Source: JAJKIV01 sp036741775 (GTDB taxonomy: Bacteria > Gemmatimonadota > Gemmatimonadetes > Gemmatimonadales > Gemmatimonadaceae). Taken from it: DNA of 64,000 nucleotides. Every line of letters begins with the position of its first letter. Position 1 is the first letter of the stretch. A program made the translations under genes and the position numbers. The stretch covers positions 1 through 64,000 of the forward strand of contig DAINRQ010000021.1 in the NCBI GenBank assembly GCA_036741775.1, read 5' to 3'. Shown here piece by piece: positions 8,477-16,539 of the stretch. The notes beneath the pieces are model-generated. The model did not search any database, was not told where the DNA came from, and saw nothing but the letters and a program-made list of their open reading frames with translations.

Positions 8477-8861
8477 GTGCTCCTCCCTGGGGACGTTCCT
8501 GGCGCCGACCCGCCCAAAGGTCGGGTCTGCTTCGACGCCTGAGTGCAATTCGACCGTCGAACAGGGCAAATGCCGGTCCGGACTCCGAGCTCACCTGTTA
8601 CGAGTCGAGCACGTTCGGATTGCGAAGAAGACCCGAACGCTGGTCTCGGAAAGCAGAGCGGGTGGGAAAGGCAGGAAGACAGGATGGACACGAGTGACAG
8701 GATTACGAAGGTGTTCTGTGCGGCGGCGCGGTCGCTCGCGCCAGCGGCCTGAAGAGAACAGGGGAATGGCCGTCGTTTCCCCGGACCGGTCGCGATGCCG
8801 AACGGGGCGACGATGCTTGGAGATAGGATAGTGGCGCACTTTGCCTTAGCTTGATGATTGT
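8477..8861. other. Intergenic, no gene seen
   Basis: 385 bases between divergent genes. It presumably contains both promoters. A small hairpin (GACCCGCC...GGTCGGGTC) occurs near 8507-8526, and an AGACAGGAT-like repeated word near 8679-8707. No reading frame looks coding. Confidence 0.5.
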
Positions 8862-9440
8862 ATGCCGCACACGGCCGCGGTTCCCTTCGTCATTCGCCGG
8901 TCCAGCGACGTCGTCGGCGCGCTCGAGATCACCTCGACGACCGAGACCGTCCATGGCCTACTGCGCCTCGACGGCGATCGGCTCCAGATCCAGTGGCGTG
9001 TCGCGCGGTCCACCGACCGCGTCGGCATGCAGATCCGCACGGACAAGCAGGTCGAGCCGGTGCGCGAGCTTGTCGTTCCGCTCGCGGCTGTCGCAGGTGC
9101 GGCGGTGCGTTGGCGGTGGATGTGGCCGCCTGGCTTCTACCTCATCCTCACCGCCGCCGATCTCCGCGCCTTCGAGGGTGTAGCTGGCGCGGCGGGGCTC
9201 GCCCTTGATCATCCCGCTGAGCTCGCGCTGCGTCTGCGGGGTGCCGACCGGGCGCTCGCCACCGAGTTCGCGACCGAGCTCGAGCTTGCGCTGGCGGAAC
9301 GCGCCCTCGCGAACGTCGAGCAGGCAGCGCGGCTCGGCGAGGCGCAGGCGAACGAGCTGCGCGCCGGGACCGTTGACCGCGACACGGTCCGCGTCCACCG
9401 TGAGCCGGATGTTCAGCATGCGGAGTATCGGAAGAAATAG
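8862..9440 (+). CDS. Conserved-looking protein of unknown function
   Basis: A 192-residue soluble protein with no signal peptide or membrane segment. The N-terminal half looks like a beta-rich fold (alternating hydrophobic strands such as VVGALEITSTTETVHGLLRLD, and GFYLILTAADLRAFEGVAG). The C-terminal half is helical (ATELELALAERALANVEQAARL). The beta part could be PH-like, but this is only a guess. No neighbour suggests a role. Confidence 0.55.
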   Translation: MPHTAAVPFVIRRSSDVVGALEITSTTETVHGLLRLDGDRLQIQWRVARSTDRVGMQIRTDKQVEPVRELVVPLAAVAGAAVRWRWMWPPGFYLILTAADLRAFEGVAGAAGLALDHPAELALRLRGADRALATEFATELELALAERALANVEQAARLGEAQANELRAGTVDRDTVRVHREPDVQHAEYRKK

Positions 9441-9544
9441 CTAGCAGCTATCAGCTATCGGCTATCAGCAAAACAACGCGTTAGGGTCAGGGTTCGCACT
9501 CCGCCGTATGCATGCCCACCGCCGCGCTTCCCGTCCGGCGCGCC

Positions 9545-9594
9545 GGGGCCGGTCGGAACTACGATGACGCGGAAAGGGCCGAAACGGCCGGATG
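9545..9594 (+). repeat. Dispersed GGCCGGTCGGAAC repeat, copy 3
   Basis: Same core as at 4650-4701 (GGCCGGTCGGAACTACGATG, GCGGAAAGGGCC, GAAACGGCCGGATGA). It forms an inverted pair with copy 4 about 110 bases downstream. Confidence 0.8.
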
Positions 9595-9707
9595 ACGGCC
9601 CCGCGCGGACGCCGCGGCGCGCAACGGGCCGAGACTGATGAGGGGGACGGTCGCCCGGGACGCCACCGTCCCAGCGAGCTCCCCCGACTCCCGATTCCCG
9701 ACAACCG

Positions 9708-9800
9708 ATCCGGCCGTTTCCGCCCCCATCCGCGCCATCGCAGTCCCGACCGGCCCGCCACGAAGGAGCCTGAACGCGCGAGGTGTTCTCCGCGGCCCGT
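9708..9800 (-). repeat. Dispersed GGCCGGTCGGAAC repeat, copy 4 (extended)
   Basis: Reverse-oriented copy. It carries an extra flank, GCGGAGAACACCTCGCGC on the complementary strand, that is shared with copy 5 at 46101-46199. The full repeat is therefore at least about 95 bases long. Confidence 0.75.
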
Positions 9801-9862
9801 TTCGCGTCCGCGGCTGCCGCGCCCTCCGCGTCCGCCCGATGGCGCGATGAGACCAAAGGATG

Positions 9863-9885
9863 CGTTAGGACTCTGACCCCTAACG
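9863..9885. repeat. Inverted heptamers around a GACTCTGACCCC core
   Basis: CGTTAGG at 9863-9869 and CCTAACG at 9879-9885 form a perfect inverted repeat with a 9-base spacer. The spacer plus flanks contain GACTCTGACCCC. Nearly the same composite, on the opposite strand, occurs at 32933-32950. Confidence 0.7.
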
Positions 9886-9887
9886 CT

Positions 9888-9987
9888 NNNNNNNNNNNNN
9901 NNNNNNNNNNNNNNNNNNNNNNNNNNNNNNNNNNNNNNNNNNNNNNNNNNNNNNNNNNNNNNNNNNNNNNNNNNNNNNNNNNNNNNN
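9888..9987. other. Assembly gap (100 N)
   Basis: Exactly 100 N, the usual placeholder for a scaffold join of unknown length. It is flanked by repeats on both sides, which is the likely reason the assembly broke. The 9441-10007 interval otherwise holds only repeats. Confidence 0.95.
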
Positions 9988-10007
9988 TAGCTGTTAGCTG
10001 ATGGCTT

Positions 10008-11285
10008 CTAGTTGAAATTCGGGTTGTTCAGCGTCTCGACGTCCGGCAACGGGACGCACGTCAGGTCGCTGTAGGTCTGCCCTTTCCGGTTCGTTCCCGA
10101 CTGGAACGGGAGGTCCTTGCGCAGCATGTCCACGTAGCGATGGCCCTCGCTGAACAGCTGGCGACGCCGCTCCTCGATGATGACGTCGTCCGTCACGGAG
10201 CCGGCGAATGCGGGGACGTCCGAGAGCGCGCGAACGCGATTGATCGCCGCAAGCTTCTCCACCGGATCGCTCGACGCCTCGGCGAGGATCAGCTGCGCCT
10301 CGGCGTACGACGCAATCGGGATCGGTGCATCGGCCGCCGTGTACTTGAGCTGCCGCCAGAACGGCGTCGCGTTGTCCGGCCCGAGCCGGTTCATGTTCTG
10401 CACCGGGACTCTGGGGTCGGGTTGCCCGTCCACCGTCAGGTCCTGGTACGGGGGCGTCACGGAGATGTTGCTGTTCGCGACCGTGAGGTTGTAGATGCGA
10501 TTCTCGCGGGTCTGCGTCACGGTCGAGAACTCGGCGTCTCGCACGAAGCCCGCCGGGACCTGCCGGGCATCCTCAGCGGCTTCGCTGAGCTTGCCCATGT
10601 CGAGTCTCACCCGGGCGCGCCCGACGATCGCCATGTTCTTCAGGCTGTTGTCGCCCAGCGCCGTCGCGAGCGTGATCGCTTCGGTAAAGCGCTCCTCTGC
10701 CATGGCCCAGACTTCCTGGCTCGTCAGCCTCGGGCCGCCATCGACCGTCATCTCACACATCGTCTCCCCGAGGATCGTGAACGCGTAGCCCGCATATGCG
10801 CGGGCCTCGGTGAGCATGCGCTGCCGGTTCGGTACTTGGTCGTCCGTGAACGCGGAGGCGCGTGTGAAGAGGTCATCGAGCTGGAAGCGTGCCTGCTGCA
10901 TGGGCGTGTAGAAGCCCATGGATGTCGCGTTGCGTCCCGGGCAACCCCCTGGCTCGTTCCTGATCTGGACGACGCCGCGCCACTCCCAGGGGTGGTTGTT
11001 GACGAAGCCGTTCGCCGACCAGTACTCACCGGAGAGCATGCCGGCTGTCGCGACGAAGTTCGCGAACGCGCACTGGAACTGCTGGATGGCCGCTGCCTCC
11101 AGCGTCTGCATGAGCGCCGGGTTGTCGAGCGCTTCGATCGGCACGCTCGCCGGGTTCTCGACGTCCAGCAGCCGGTCGCATGCGGCGGTCGTCGCCGTCA
11201 TGGCAACGACGACCGTGGCGGTGAGGCGTCGGAGGGTGACGGTCACCGTCCGACGCGCCGCGGTCCTAGCAATGATGTCTCGCAT
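10008..11285 (-). CDS. SusD/RagB-family outer-membrane lipoprotein
   Basis: A 425-residue lipoprotein (Cys36 after TTAA) with the helical TPR-rich architecture of SusD-like proteins. Typical features are an early LDVENPASV segment, repeated helix pairs in the middle (AEERFTEAITLATALG, YAEAQLILAEA) and the C-terminal EERRRQLFSEGHRYVDMLR signature. It would cap the adjacent TonB receptor and bind a polymeric nutrient at the cell surface. It starts 13 bases after the SusC-like gene ends, so the two form an operon. A CCTAACG heptamer touches the ATG directly on its 5' side. Confidence 0.9.
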   Translation of the reverse strand: MRDIIARTAARRTVTVTLRRLTATVVVAMTATTAACDRLLDVENPASVPIEALDNPALMQTLEAAAIQQFQCAFANFVATAGMLSGEYWSANGFVNNHPWEWRGVVQIRNEPGGCPGRNATSMGFYTPMQQARFQLDDLFTRASAFTDDQVPNRQRMLTEARAYAGYAFTILGETMCEMTVDGGPRLTSQEVWAMAEERFTEAITLATALGDNSLKNMAIVGRARVRLDMGKLSEAAEDARQVPAGFVRDAEFSTVTQTRENRIYNLTVANSNISVTPPYQDLTVDGQPDPRVPVQNMNRLGPDNATPFWRQLKYTAADAPIPIASYAEAQLILAEASSDPVEKLAAINRVRALSDVPAFAGSVTDDVIIEERRRQLFSEGHRYVDMLRKDLPFQSGTNRKGQTYSDLTCVPLPDVETLNNPNFN

Positions 11286-11298
11286 CGTTAGGTCTCGG

Positions 11299-14200
11299 TC
11301 AGAAGGTGAGACGGAGCGTGGTGGTGAAGCTTGCCGTCGGGGGCATGATGGTCTGGAATCCGTTGGAGAGCTGGCCGTTGGCGCGGATCTCCGGATCCCA
11401 CACGTGCGTGTTGGCGATCGGAATCCTGATCAGGCCGTCGCGAGAGGTTCCCCAACCGTCCTGTGCGGTCCACAGCATTCGGAGGTTGCGACCCGCGACG
11501 CTCACCACCGCGCTCGACGCCCCGATGCGCCGGATGAACGACGGCTGCACCGTGTAGGACGCGGAGACCTCGCGGAGCCGCAGGAACCCGGCGCGGTACG
11601 TGCCCGGCGCGTCCGCTTCGATCGCGCGGTAGACGGCGAGGAGCGGATCCCGCTGGATGACGCCGAGTGTCGAGCCCTGGTTGTGGAGCGCGCGAACCTC
11701 GGTGTTGGACTGGTAGTGGCCGCCGTTACCGTCGACGCGAGCGTAGAGCCGCAGGCGATCCATGATGGTCACGGTCGTGTTGTACCCCATCTGCCAGATC
11801 GGCTGTGAGTGGCCCCAGTGCACGCGAGGCGCCTCGGAGCACGGAACGTCCGGTCCCCCCTGCTCGACGCCGCCCTTCCCGCGTCCGCCGTCGCAGATCG
11901 ACGCGCTGAGATTGGCGGCGCCGGAGGCCGTGAGCACCGGCTGGCGCACCTTGTACATGAAGAAGTCCGCGATGCCGAAGCCGACGCGGTTCTGCGCCTG
12001 GCCGCCGCCGCCGACGGTGAAGAACTCCGCGCCGCCCATGTCCTCGATCTCGTTCCCGTTTCGGGCGAGCTGGGTGCCGAGCTCCAGGCCGACATACCTG
12101 CCCTGAAAGACGCGGGCGTTCAACGCGAGCTCGTTCCCCCAGCCCTTCACGCGCCCGATGTTCACGACTTGCGAGCCGGGGAAGCCGAGCGAGGGCGGGA
12201 TGGGTCGGTTGACGATCGCGTCCTTGATGTTGCGGCGGTAGTGCGTGTACGAGAGGTCGATCTTGCCGTCGAGGAACGTCGACTCGAACCCGAGTTCCAG
12301 CTCCTGGCTCCGCTCGGGCTTGAGCTCGGGATTGCCGTACGAGGACGGGACGAGCCCGGGAGCATCCTGGTAGCCGGTGGTCGTCTGGTAGAGGCGGTCG
12401 GCGTCGAACGTACCCGGCTGCGTGCCGGCGGCGCCTAACGCTGCGCGAAGGCGGAGGTCGTTCACGAACGGAAGCCTGTACCACGGCTCCTCGCTCGCGA
12501 CCCACGAGACGCTGAACTTCGGGTAGTATGCCGCCTTGTAGTCCTTGCCGAACGTGCTGTTGTCATCCCCGCGCAGCGCCGCGGTGAGGAAGAGGCGATT
12601 GTTCCACGCGATCTGCTGCTGGACGAACATGCCGACGCTGGCGTTCCCGGTGAACTGCTCATTGCCGGTGGTCTGAGTGCCATTGCTGATGAGCGTCACG
12701 GGCTCGGCCGGGAAGACCGTCGCCGTCGCGCCGATGGTGGTGATGTCCGACCGGTAGTGCTGTAGTCCGACCGACGTGGTGAACCGGTACGCCTCCCCCC
12801 ACCCGTACTTGGCCGAGCCGGAGTAGTCGAGCGTCAGGAAGCTGCGCGTGGTGCGGGCGGCGGTCTTCTGGCCATTCCCGGGGTTGCCGATGGGGTCCTG
12901 CCCGCCTAACGGCATGCGCGGGTACAGGAGGGAGCTGTGCTCCGAGTTGACATCCAGCCCCGTCACGAGCCGGTGCGTCATCCACGAGAGTGGGTTGTAG
13001 TCGGCGTTGAAGCTGAGCGTCGTGCGGTCGTTGTTGGCGAGCCCCTCGATCAGCTTCCACGTTTCCGGCGGCGTGTTCAGGAAACCGCGCGTCGGTCCGT
13101 TCATCGTACGCGGCGTGCCCCAGACGAGCTGGCTGAACGGGTCGGTCGCGATGTCGTTCTGCGCGAGCCGGATGCGGTCCCGGATGTGGCCTACGCTTCC
13201 CTGGAAGCGGAGCTTGTCGTTCGCCAGCACGTCGAGGTTGGCCCGGCCGCTGAACTTCCGATCCCAGTTCCAGCTCACGACGCCGACGTCGTCGTCGTAC
13301 GTGGCGGAGACGTAGTATCGGCTCGCGTCCGTTCCGCCCGTCACGCTCCCCTGGTAGCCCTGGTTGCGGCCCGTCTGGAAGATCTCGCCCCTGCCGTTCT
13401 CCGCTTCGTGCTTGTACAGGTTGAAGCCGATCGGCTCACCTCCAGCCGGATTGGGAGCGTACAACATCCCGGCGCGGCCTTCGGGGTTCTGCAGCCAGTT
13501 CGTGCCCTGACGCGTCATGAAGGCGAACTCCGCCCTCCCGGACCGGCCACGCTTCGTGATGATCTGGATGACGCCGTTGGACGCCTCGGTGCCATACAGT
13601 GTAGCGGCCGCAGGCCCCTTGATGATCTCGATGCTCTCGATGTCCTCGGGGCTGAGGTCGTTGAGACGGCTCGCGCCGAAGCCGCCGCGTTGATTGGGAC
13701 CGCGCGACGACGCCGCATCCATGCGCACGCCGTCGATGACGATGATGGGGTCATTGCTCAGCGTTAGGCTGCTGGCCGCTCTGACGCGGATCTGCGGGCC
13801 GGTCCCGATCTGGCCGCTGGACGGCAGCGCGATGAGCCCGGGAGTGCGCGACCCGACCAGCTGGTCGATTGTGCGTGGCGCCCCCGTTTCGAGGACGCTC
13901 TTCGCGTCGATCGTTTCGATGACGTTGCCGACAGCGCGACGCTGCGTCACGCCACCAGTCCCCGTGATCACGACCTGGTCGAGCTGCGTCGTGCGCTGCG
14001 ACATGGCGAAATCCGCCGTCGTCGCTTCGCCGTCCCGTACGGTGACGCGCTGCGCCTTCGGCGCGAAGCCGACCATGCGAACGCTCACCGTAGTCAGTCC
14101 GGCGGGCACATTGCTGAACGTGTAGCGTCCTTCCGCGGTCGTGCGCGTGGTTCGCACGTTCACGGCCCCGACGTCGCCGAGGAGCACCTCGGCCCCCGAT

Positions 14201-14334
14201 AACGGGGTGCGGGAGAGGGAATCACTGACTTGGCCGCTGACCGTTCCACCTGTGCCCTGCGCGGTGGCCGAACTCGCGTAGAGCGCCAGCATGAGTGGAA
14301 GCAGCGACATGCGGACGACCAGACGTCTTCTCAT
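11299..14334 (-). CDS. SusC/RagA-type TonB-dependent receptor
   Basis: A 1011-residue outer-membrane receptor. Start chosen at ATG 14332-14334, with AGGAGG 4 bases upstream, followed by a signal peptide ending SSATAQ. Order of domains: a CarboxypepD_reg-like domain (about 30-110, GTVSGQVSDSLSRTPLSGA), the plug (TIDQLVGSRTPGL, IIVIDGVRMD, SPEDIESIEIIKGPAAATLYG) and a long beta-barrel ending in an aromatic residue (TLRLTF). It imports a large ligand with its SusD-like partner. No polysaccharide hydrolase gene adjoins the pair, so the substrate is unknown. Confidence 0.93.
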   Translation of the reverse strand: MRRRLVVRMSLLPLMLALYASSATAQGTGGTVSGQVSDSLSRTPLSGAEVLLGDVGAVNVRTTRTTAEGRYTFSNVPAGLTTVSVRMVGFAPKAQRVTVRDGEATTADFAMSQRTTQLDQVVITGTGGVTQRRAVGNVIETIDAKSVLETGAPRTIDQLVGSRTPGLIALPSSGQIGTGPQIRVRAASSLTLSNDPIIVIDGVRMDAASSRGPNQRGGFGASRLNDLSPEDIESIEIIKGPAAATLYGTEASNGVIQIITKRGRSGRAEFAFMTRQGTNWLQNPEGRAGMLYAPNPAGGEPIGFNLYKHEAENGRGEIFQTGRNQGYQGSVTGGTDASRYYVSATYDDDVGVVSWNWDRKFSGRANLDVLANDKLRFQGSVGHIRDRIRLAQNDIATDPFSQLVWGTPRTMNGPTRGFLNTPPETWKLIEGLANNDRTTLSFNADYNPLSWMTHRLVTGLDVNSEHSSLLYPRMPLGGQDPIGNPGNGQKTAARTTRSFLTLDYSGSAKYGWGEAYRFTTSVGLQHYRSDITTIGATATVFPAEPVTLISNGTQTTGNEQFTGNASVGMFVQQQIAWNNRLFLTAALRGDDNSTFGKDYKAAYYPKFSVSWVASEEPWYRLPFVNDLRLRAALGAAGTQPGTFDADRLYQTTTGYQDAPGLVPSSYGNPELKPERSQELELGFESTFLDGKIDLSYTHYRRNIKDAIVNRPIPPSLGFPGSQVVNIGRVKGWGNELALNARVFQGRYVGLELGTQLARNGNEIEDMGGAEFFTVGGGGQAQNRVGFGIADFFMYKVRQPVLTASGAANLSASICDGGRGKGGVEQGGPDVPCSEAPRVHWGHSQPIWQMGYNTTVTIMDRLRLYARVDGNGGHYQSNTEVRALHNQGSTLGVIQRDPLLAVYRAIEADAPGTYRAGFLRLREVSASYTVQPSFIRRIGASSAVVSVAGRNLRMLWTAQDGWGTSRDGLIRIPIANTHVWDPEIRANGQLSNGFQTIMPPTASFTTTLRLTF

Positions 14335-14697
14335 GGCGCCTCCTGATGAGTGTGCGCGCACTCCAGCGACGGAGCGACACATGAGGGCGCGCATCCTCGT
14401 TATGAGGCGCGAGGACGGTTGGCACGACGGGCGTCGCCTATGGATGCCTTCGCCGAGAGCGCTTCACCGCGAACCGAAATCAGTATCGCGGCTCCATTTG
14501 ATTACGATGCGACCTTCACCAGCGCAATAGCCTCGGTGCTGCCGTCATCGGCGACGGGGACGTTACAGAGTTCTCACCAGCAACGCCCGGAGCAATCCGG
14601 TCGGGTCCGGCGGTGCCGGGCGGTGACCGACTGTGATCAGCGCATGACGCGACGTCAGCGGCGCGGGGGCATCTGCACGCGCTATCCTTCCTCACGC
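14335..14697. other. Intergenic, divergent promoter region
   Basis: 363 bases between the divergent SusC-like and ABC transporter genes. An open frame extends upstream from the ABC gene but has no signal of coding character. No repeat or RNA was recognised. Confidence 0.5.
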
Positions 14698-15630
14698 ATG
14701 CCCATCGAAACCCCTCACCCCGTCATCCAGGTCCGTAACTTCCGGAAGACCTACCGGTCGACCGTAGCCGTGGATGACATCTCGTTCGACGTTCGCGACG
14801 GCGAGATCTTCGGCCTCATCGGGCCTAACGGGGCCGGGAAGACCACCACGATGGAGTGCGTGCAAGGGCTCCGCACACCGGACCGCGGCACCATCTCCGT
14901 GCTCGGCCTCGACCCGTTCCGCGACGTGTACGCGTTGCAGGATCGCATCGGCGCCCAGCTCCAGCAGGCCCAGCTTCAGAAGCGCATCAAGGTCTGGGAG
15001 GCCGTCCACCTCTGGGCGGCACTCTATCGCCGACGCCCGTCGGACGGCGAGCGTCTGCTCGACCAGCTCGGCCTCAGCGACAAGCGAAACGCGTGGTTCA
15101 TGAACCTCTCGGGCGGGCAGAAGCAGCGCCTCTTCATTGCCCTCGCCCTCATCAACGACCCCGAGGTCGTGTTCCTCGACGAGCTCACCACCGGGCTCGA
15201 TCCACAGGCGCGCCGGACGATCTGGGATCTCGTGCGCGACATCCGGAACCGCGGCAAGACGGTGTTCCTGACGACCCACCTGATGGAAGAAGCGGAGCGG
15301 CTCTGCGACCGCGTCGCGATCATCGACCACGGCCGCATCATCGACATGGATACGCCCGAAGGGTTGGTGCGACGCCATTGCCCGGAGCGGACGGTCGTCC
15401 TGCGCACGGACGACGCGAACGCCGAGTCGGCGTTTCGCGCGATGACGCACGTCGCGGACGTAACGGCAACGGATGGCCGGCTCACGGTTCGCGGCAGCGG
15501 CGACGACCTCGTCACGGACGTGATCCACTGTCTGTCCGACCAGCGCATTCACGTCACCGAATTCCGTACGGTAATGCCGACGCTCGAGGACGTGTTCCTG
15601 AAACTGACTGGCCACTCGATCCGCGACTGA
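14698..15630 (+). CDS. ABC exporter ATP-binding protein
   Basis: The 310-residue ATPase has Walker A GPNGAGKT (42-49), signature LSGGQ (137-141), Walker B VVFLDE (157-162) and switch His194 in TTHLMEEAE. A C-terminal extension (DVFLKLTGHSIRD) is typical of ABC-2 (DrrA/NodI-type) exporters. The D-loop region reads DELTTGLDP in place of the usual DEPTTGLDP. Start ATG 14698 gives the standard N-terminus. One base separates it from the permease gene, so they are translated from one message. The substrate (drug, lipid or glycan) is unknown. Confidence 0.95.
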   Translation: MPIETPHPVIQVRNFRKTYRSTVAVDDISFDVRDGEIFGLIGPNGAGKTTTMECVQGLRTPDRGTISVLGLDPFRDVYALQDRIGAQLQQAQLQKRIKVWEAVHLWAALYRRRPSDGERLLDQLGLSDKRNAWFMNLSGGQKQRLFIALALINDPEVVFLDELTTGLDPQARRTIWDLVRDIRNRGKTVFLTTHLMEEAERLCDRVAIIDHGRIIDMDTPEGLVRRHCPERTVVLRTDDANAESAFRAMTHVADVTATDGRLTVRGSGDDLVTDVIHCLSDQRIHVTEFRTVMPTLEDVFLKLTGHSIRD

Positions 15631-15631
15631 C

Positions 15632-16369
15632 ATGCTCCGCGGACTGCTTCGCCTCACCTGGATCGAGATCAAGGTGTTCCTGCGGGAGCCACTCGGCGCC
15701 TTCGGGACGATCGTCATGCCCGTCGTTCTCTTCATCCTGTTCGGCCGTCTCGCTCAGGCGATCGGGCGAGGGAGGCGCCCTGAGACGAGCGACTTCTTCG
15801 GGGTCAACGTGCCGGTGTTCGTGGCGATCCTCATCGCCATGAACGCCGTGTTGTCACTGGTCGCCATCATCTCGATCTACCGCGAGGGCGGGATCCTCAA
15901 GCGACTCCGCGCGACGCCGCTCAGGCCGTGGACGATTCTCACCGCGCACGTCATCGTCAAACTGCTGCTCACAGCCGTCACGCTCGTGCTGATGGTGCTC
16001 GCCGGACGGCAGTACTATCCCATGAACGTCGACGTCCCCGTGGTCTCGTTCGGACTCGCGCTCATTGTCAGCACCTGGAGCATCCTGTCCATCGGCTTCC
16101 TCATCGCGAGCGTCGTCCCCACCGCGCGGTTCGCTCAGCCGATCGGAGCGATCATTCTCTATCCAATGCTCGCCGTGTCGGGGCTGTTCATTCCACTCGA
16201 GCTCTTGCCCTCTGCCGTGCGCTATCTCCCGCTCACGAACGCGGTGTCGCTGTTGAGTGGGATCTGGAAGGGGAATCCGTGGTCCGCGCACGTCGGCGAC
16301 ATCGCGGGGCTCGTGATCGTTTTCGTCGTCTGTACCGCACTCTCGGCGAAGGTCTTTCGTTGGGAATGA
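15632..16369 (+). CDS. ABC-2 type transporter permease
   Basis: A 245-residue membrane protein with about six hydrophobic segments. It has the ABC-2 pattern: a cytoplasmic N-terminus (EIKVFLREPLGAFG), a coupling segment YREGGILKRLRATPL, and a late SGLFIPLELLP loop. It forms the membrane channel for the ATPase encoded immediately upstream. Confidence 0.93.
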   Translation: MLRGLLRLTWIEIKVFLREPLGAFGTIVMPVVLFILFGRLAQAIGRGRRPETSDFFGVNVPVFVAILIAMNAVLSLVAIISIYREGGILKRLRATPLRPWTILTAHVIVKLLLTAVTLVLMVLAGRQYYPMNVDVPVVSFGLALIVSTWSILSIGFLIASVVPTARFAQPIGAIILYPMLAVSGLFIPLELLPSAVRYLPLTNAVSLLSGIWKGNPWSAHVGDIAGLVIVFVVCTALSAKVFRWE

Positions 16370-16539
16370 CGGCGCGACGATGTCTTTGTCCGGGTGTTCG
16401 AATCCGAACGCTGTATCCCGCTTCCGAGCAGCCCGGGGGCTGAGGCGCGTCCTAACACGTTACGGCGTATAGCTTTCGCGTGTATCGTCGCCGGCACGGT
16501 TCGTTCCGTACCTGGCTCGTCTCCTCGTTTGGACATTCC

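Noticed and set aside
9783..10001. Open frame reading through the N run
   Set aside because: An artefact of translating N as unknown residues; the flanks are repeat DNA.
10140..11291. 383-residue open frame on + opposite the SusD-like gene
   Set aside because: Shadow of a gene with full SusD features; the product is Arg/Val/His-rich low-complexity.
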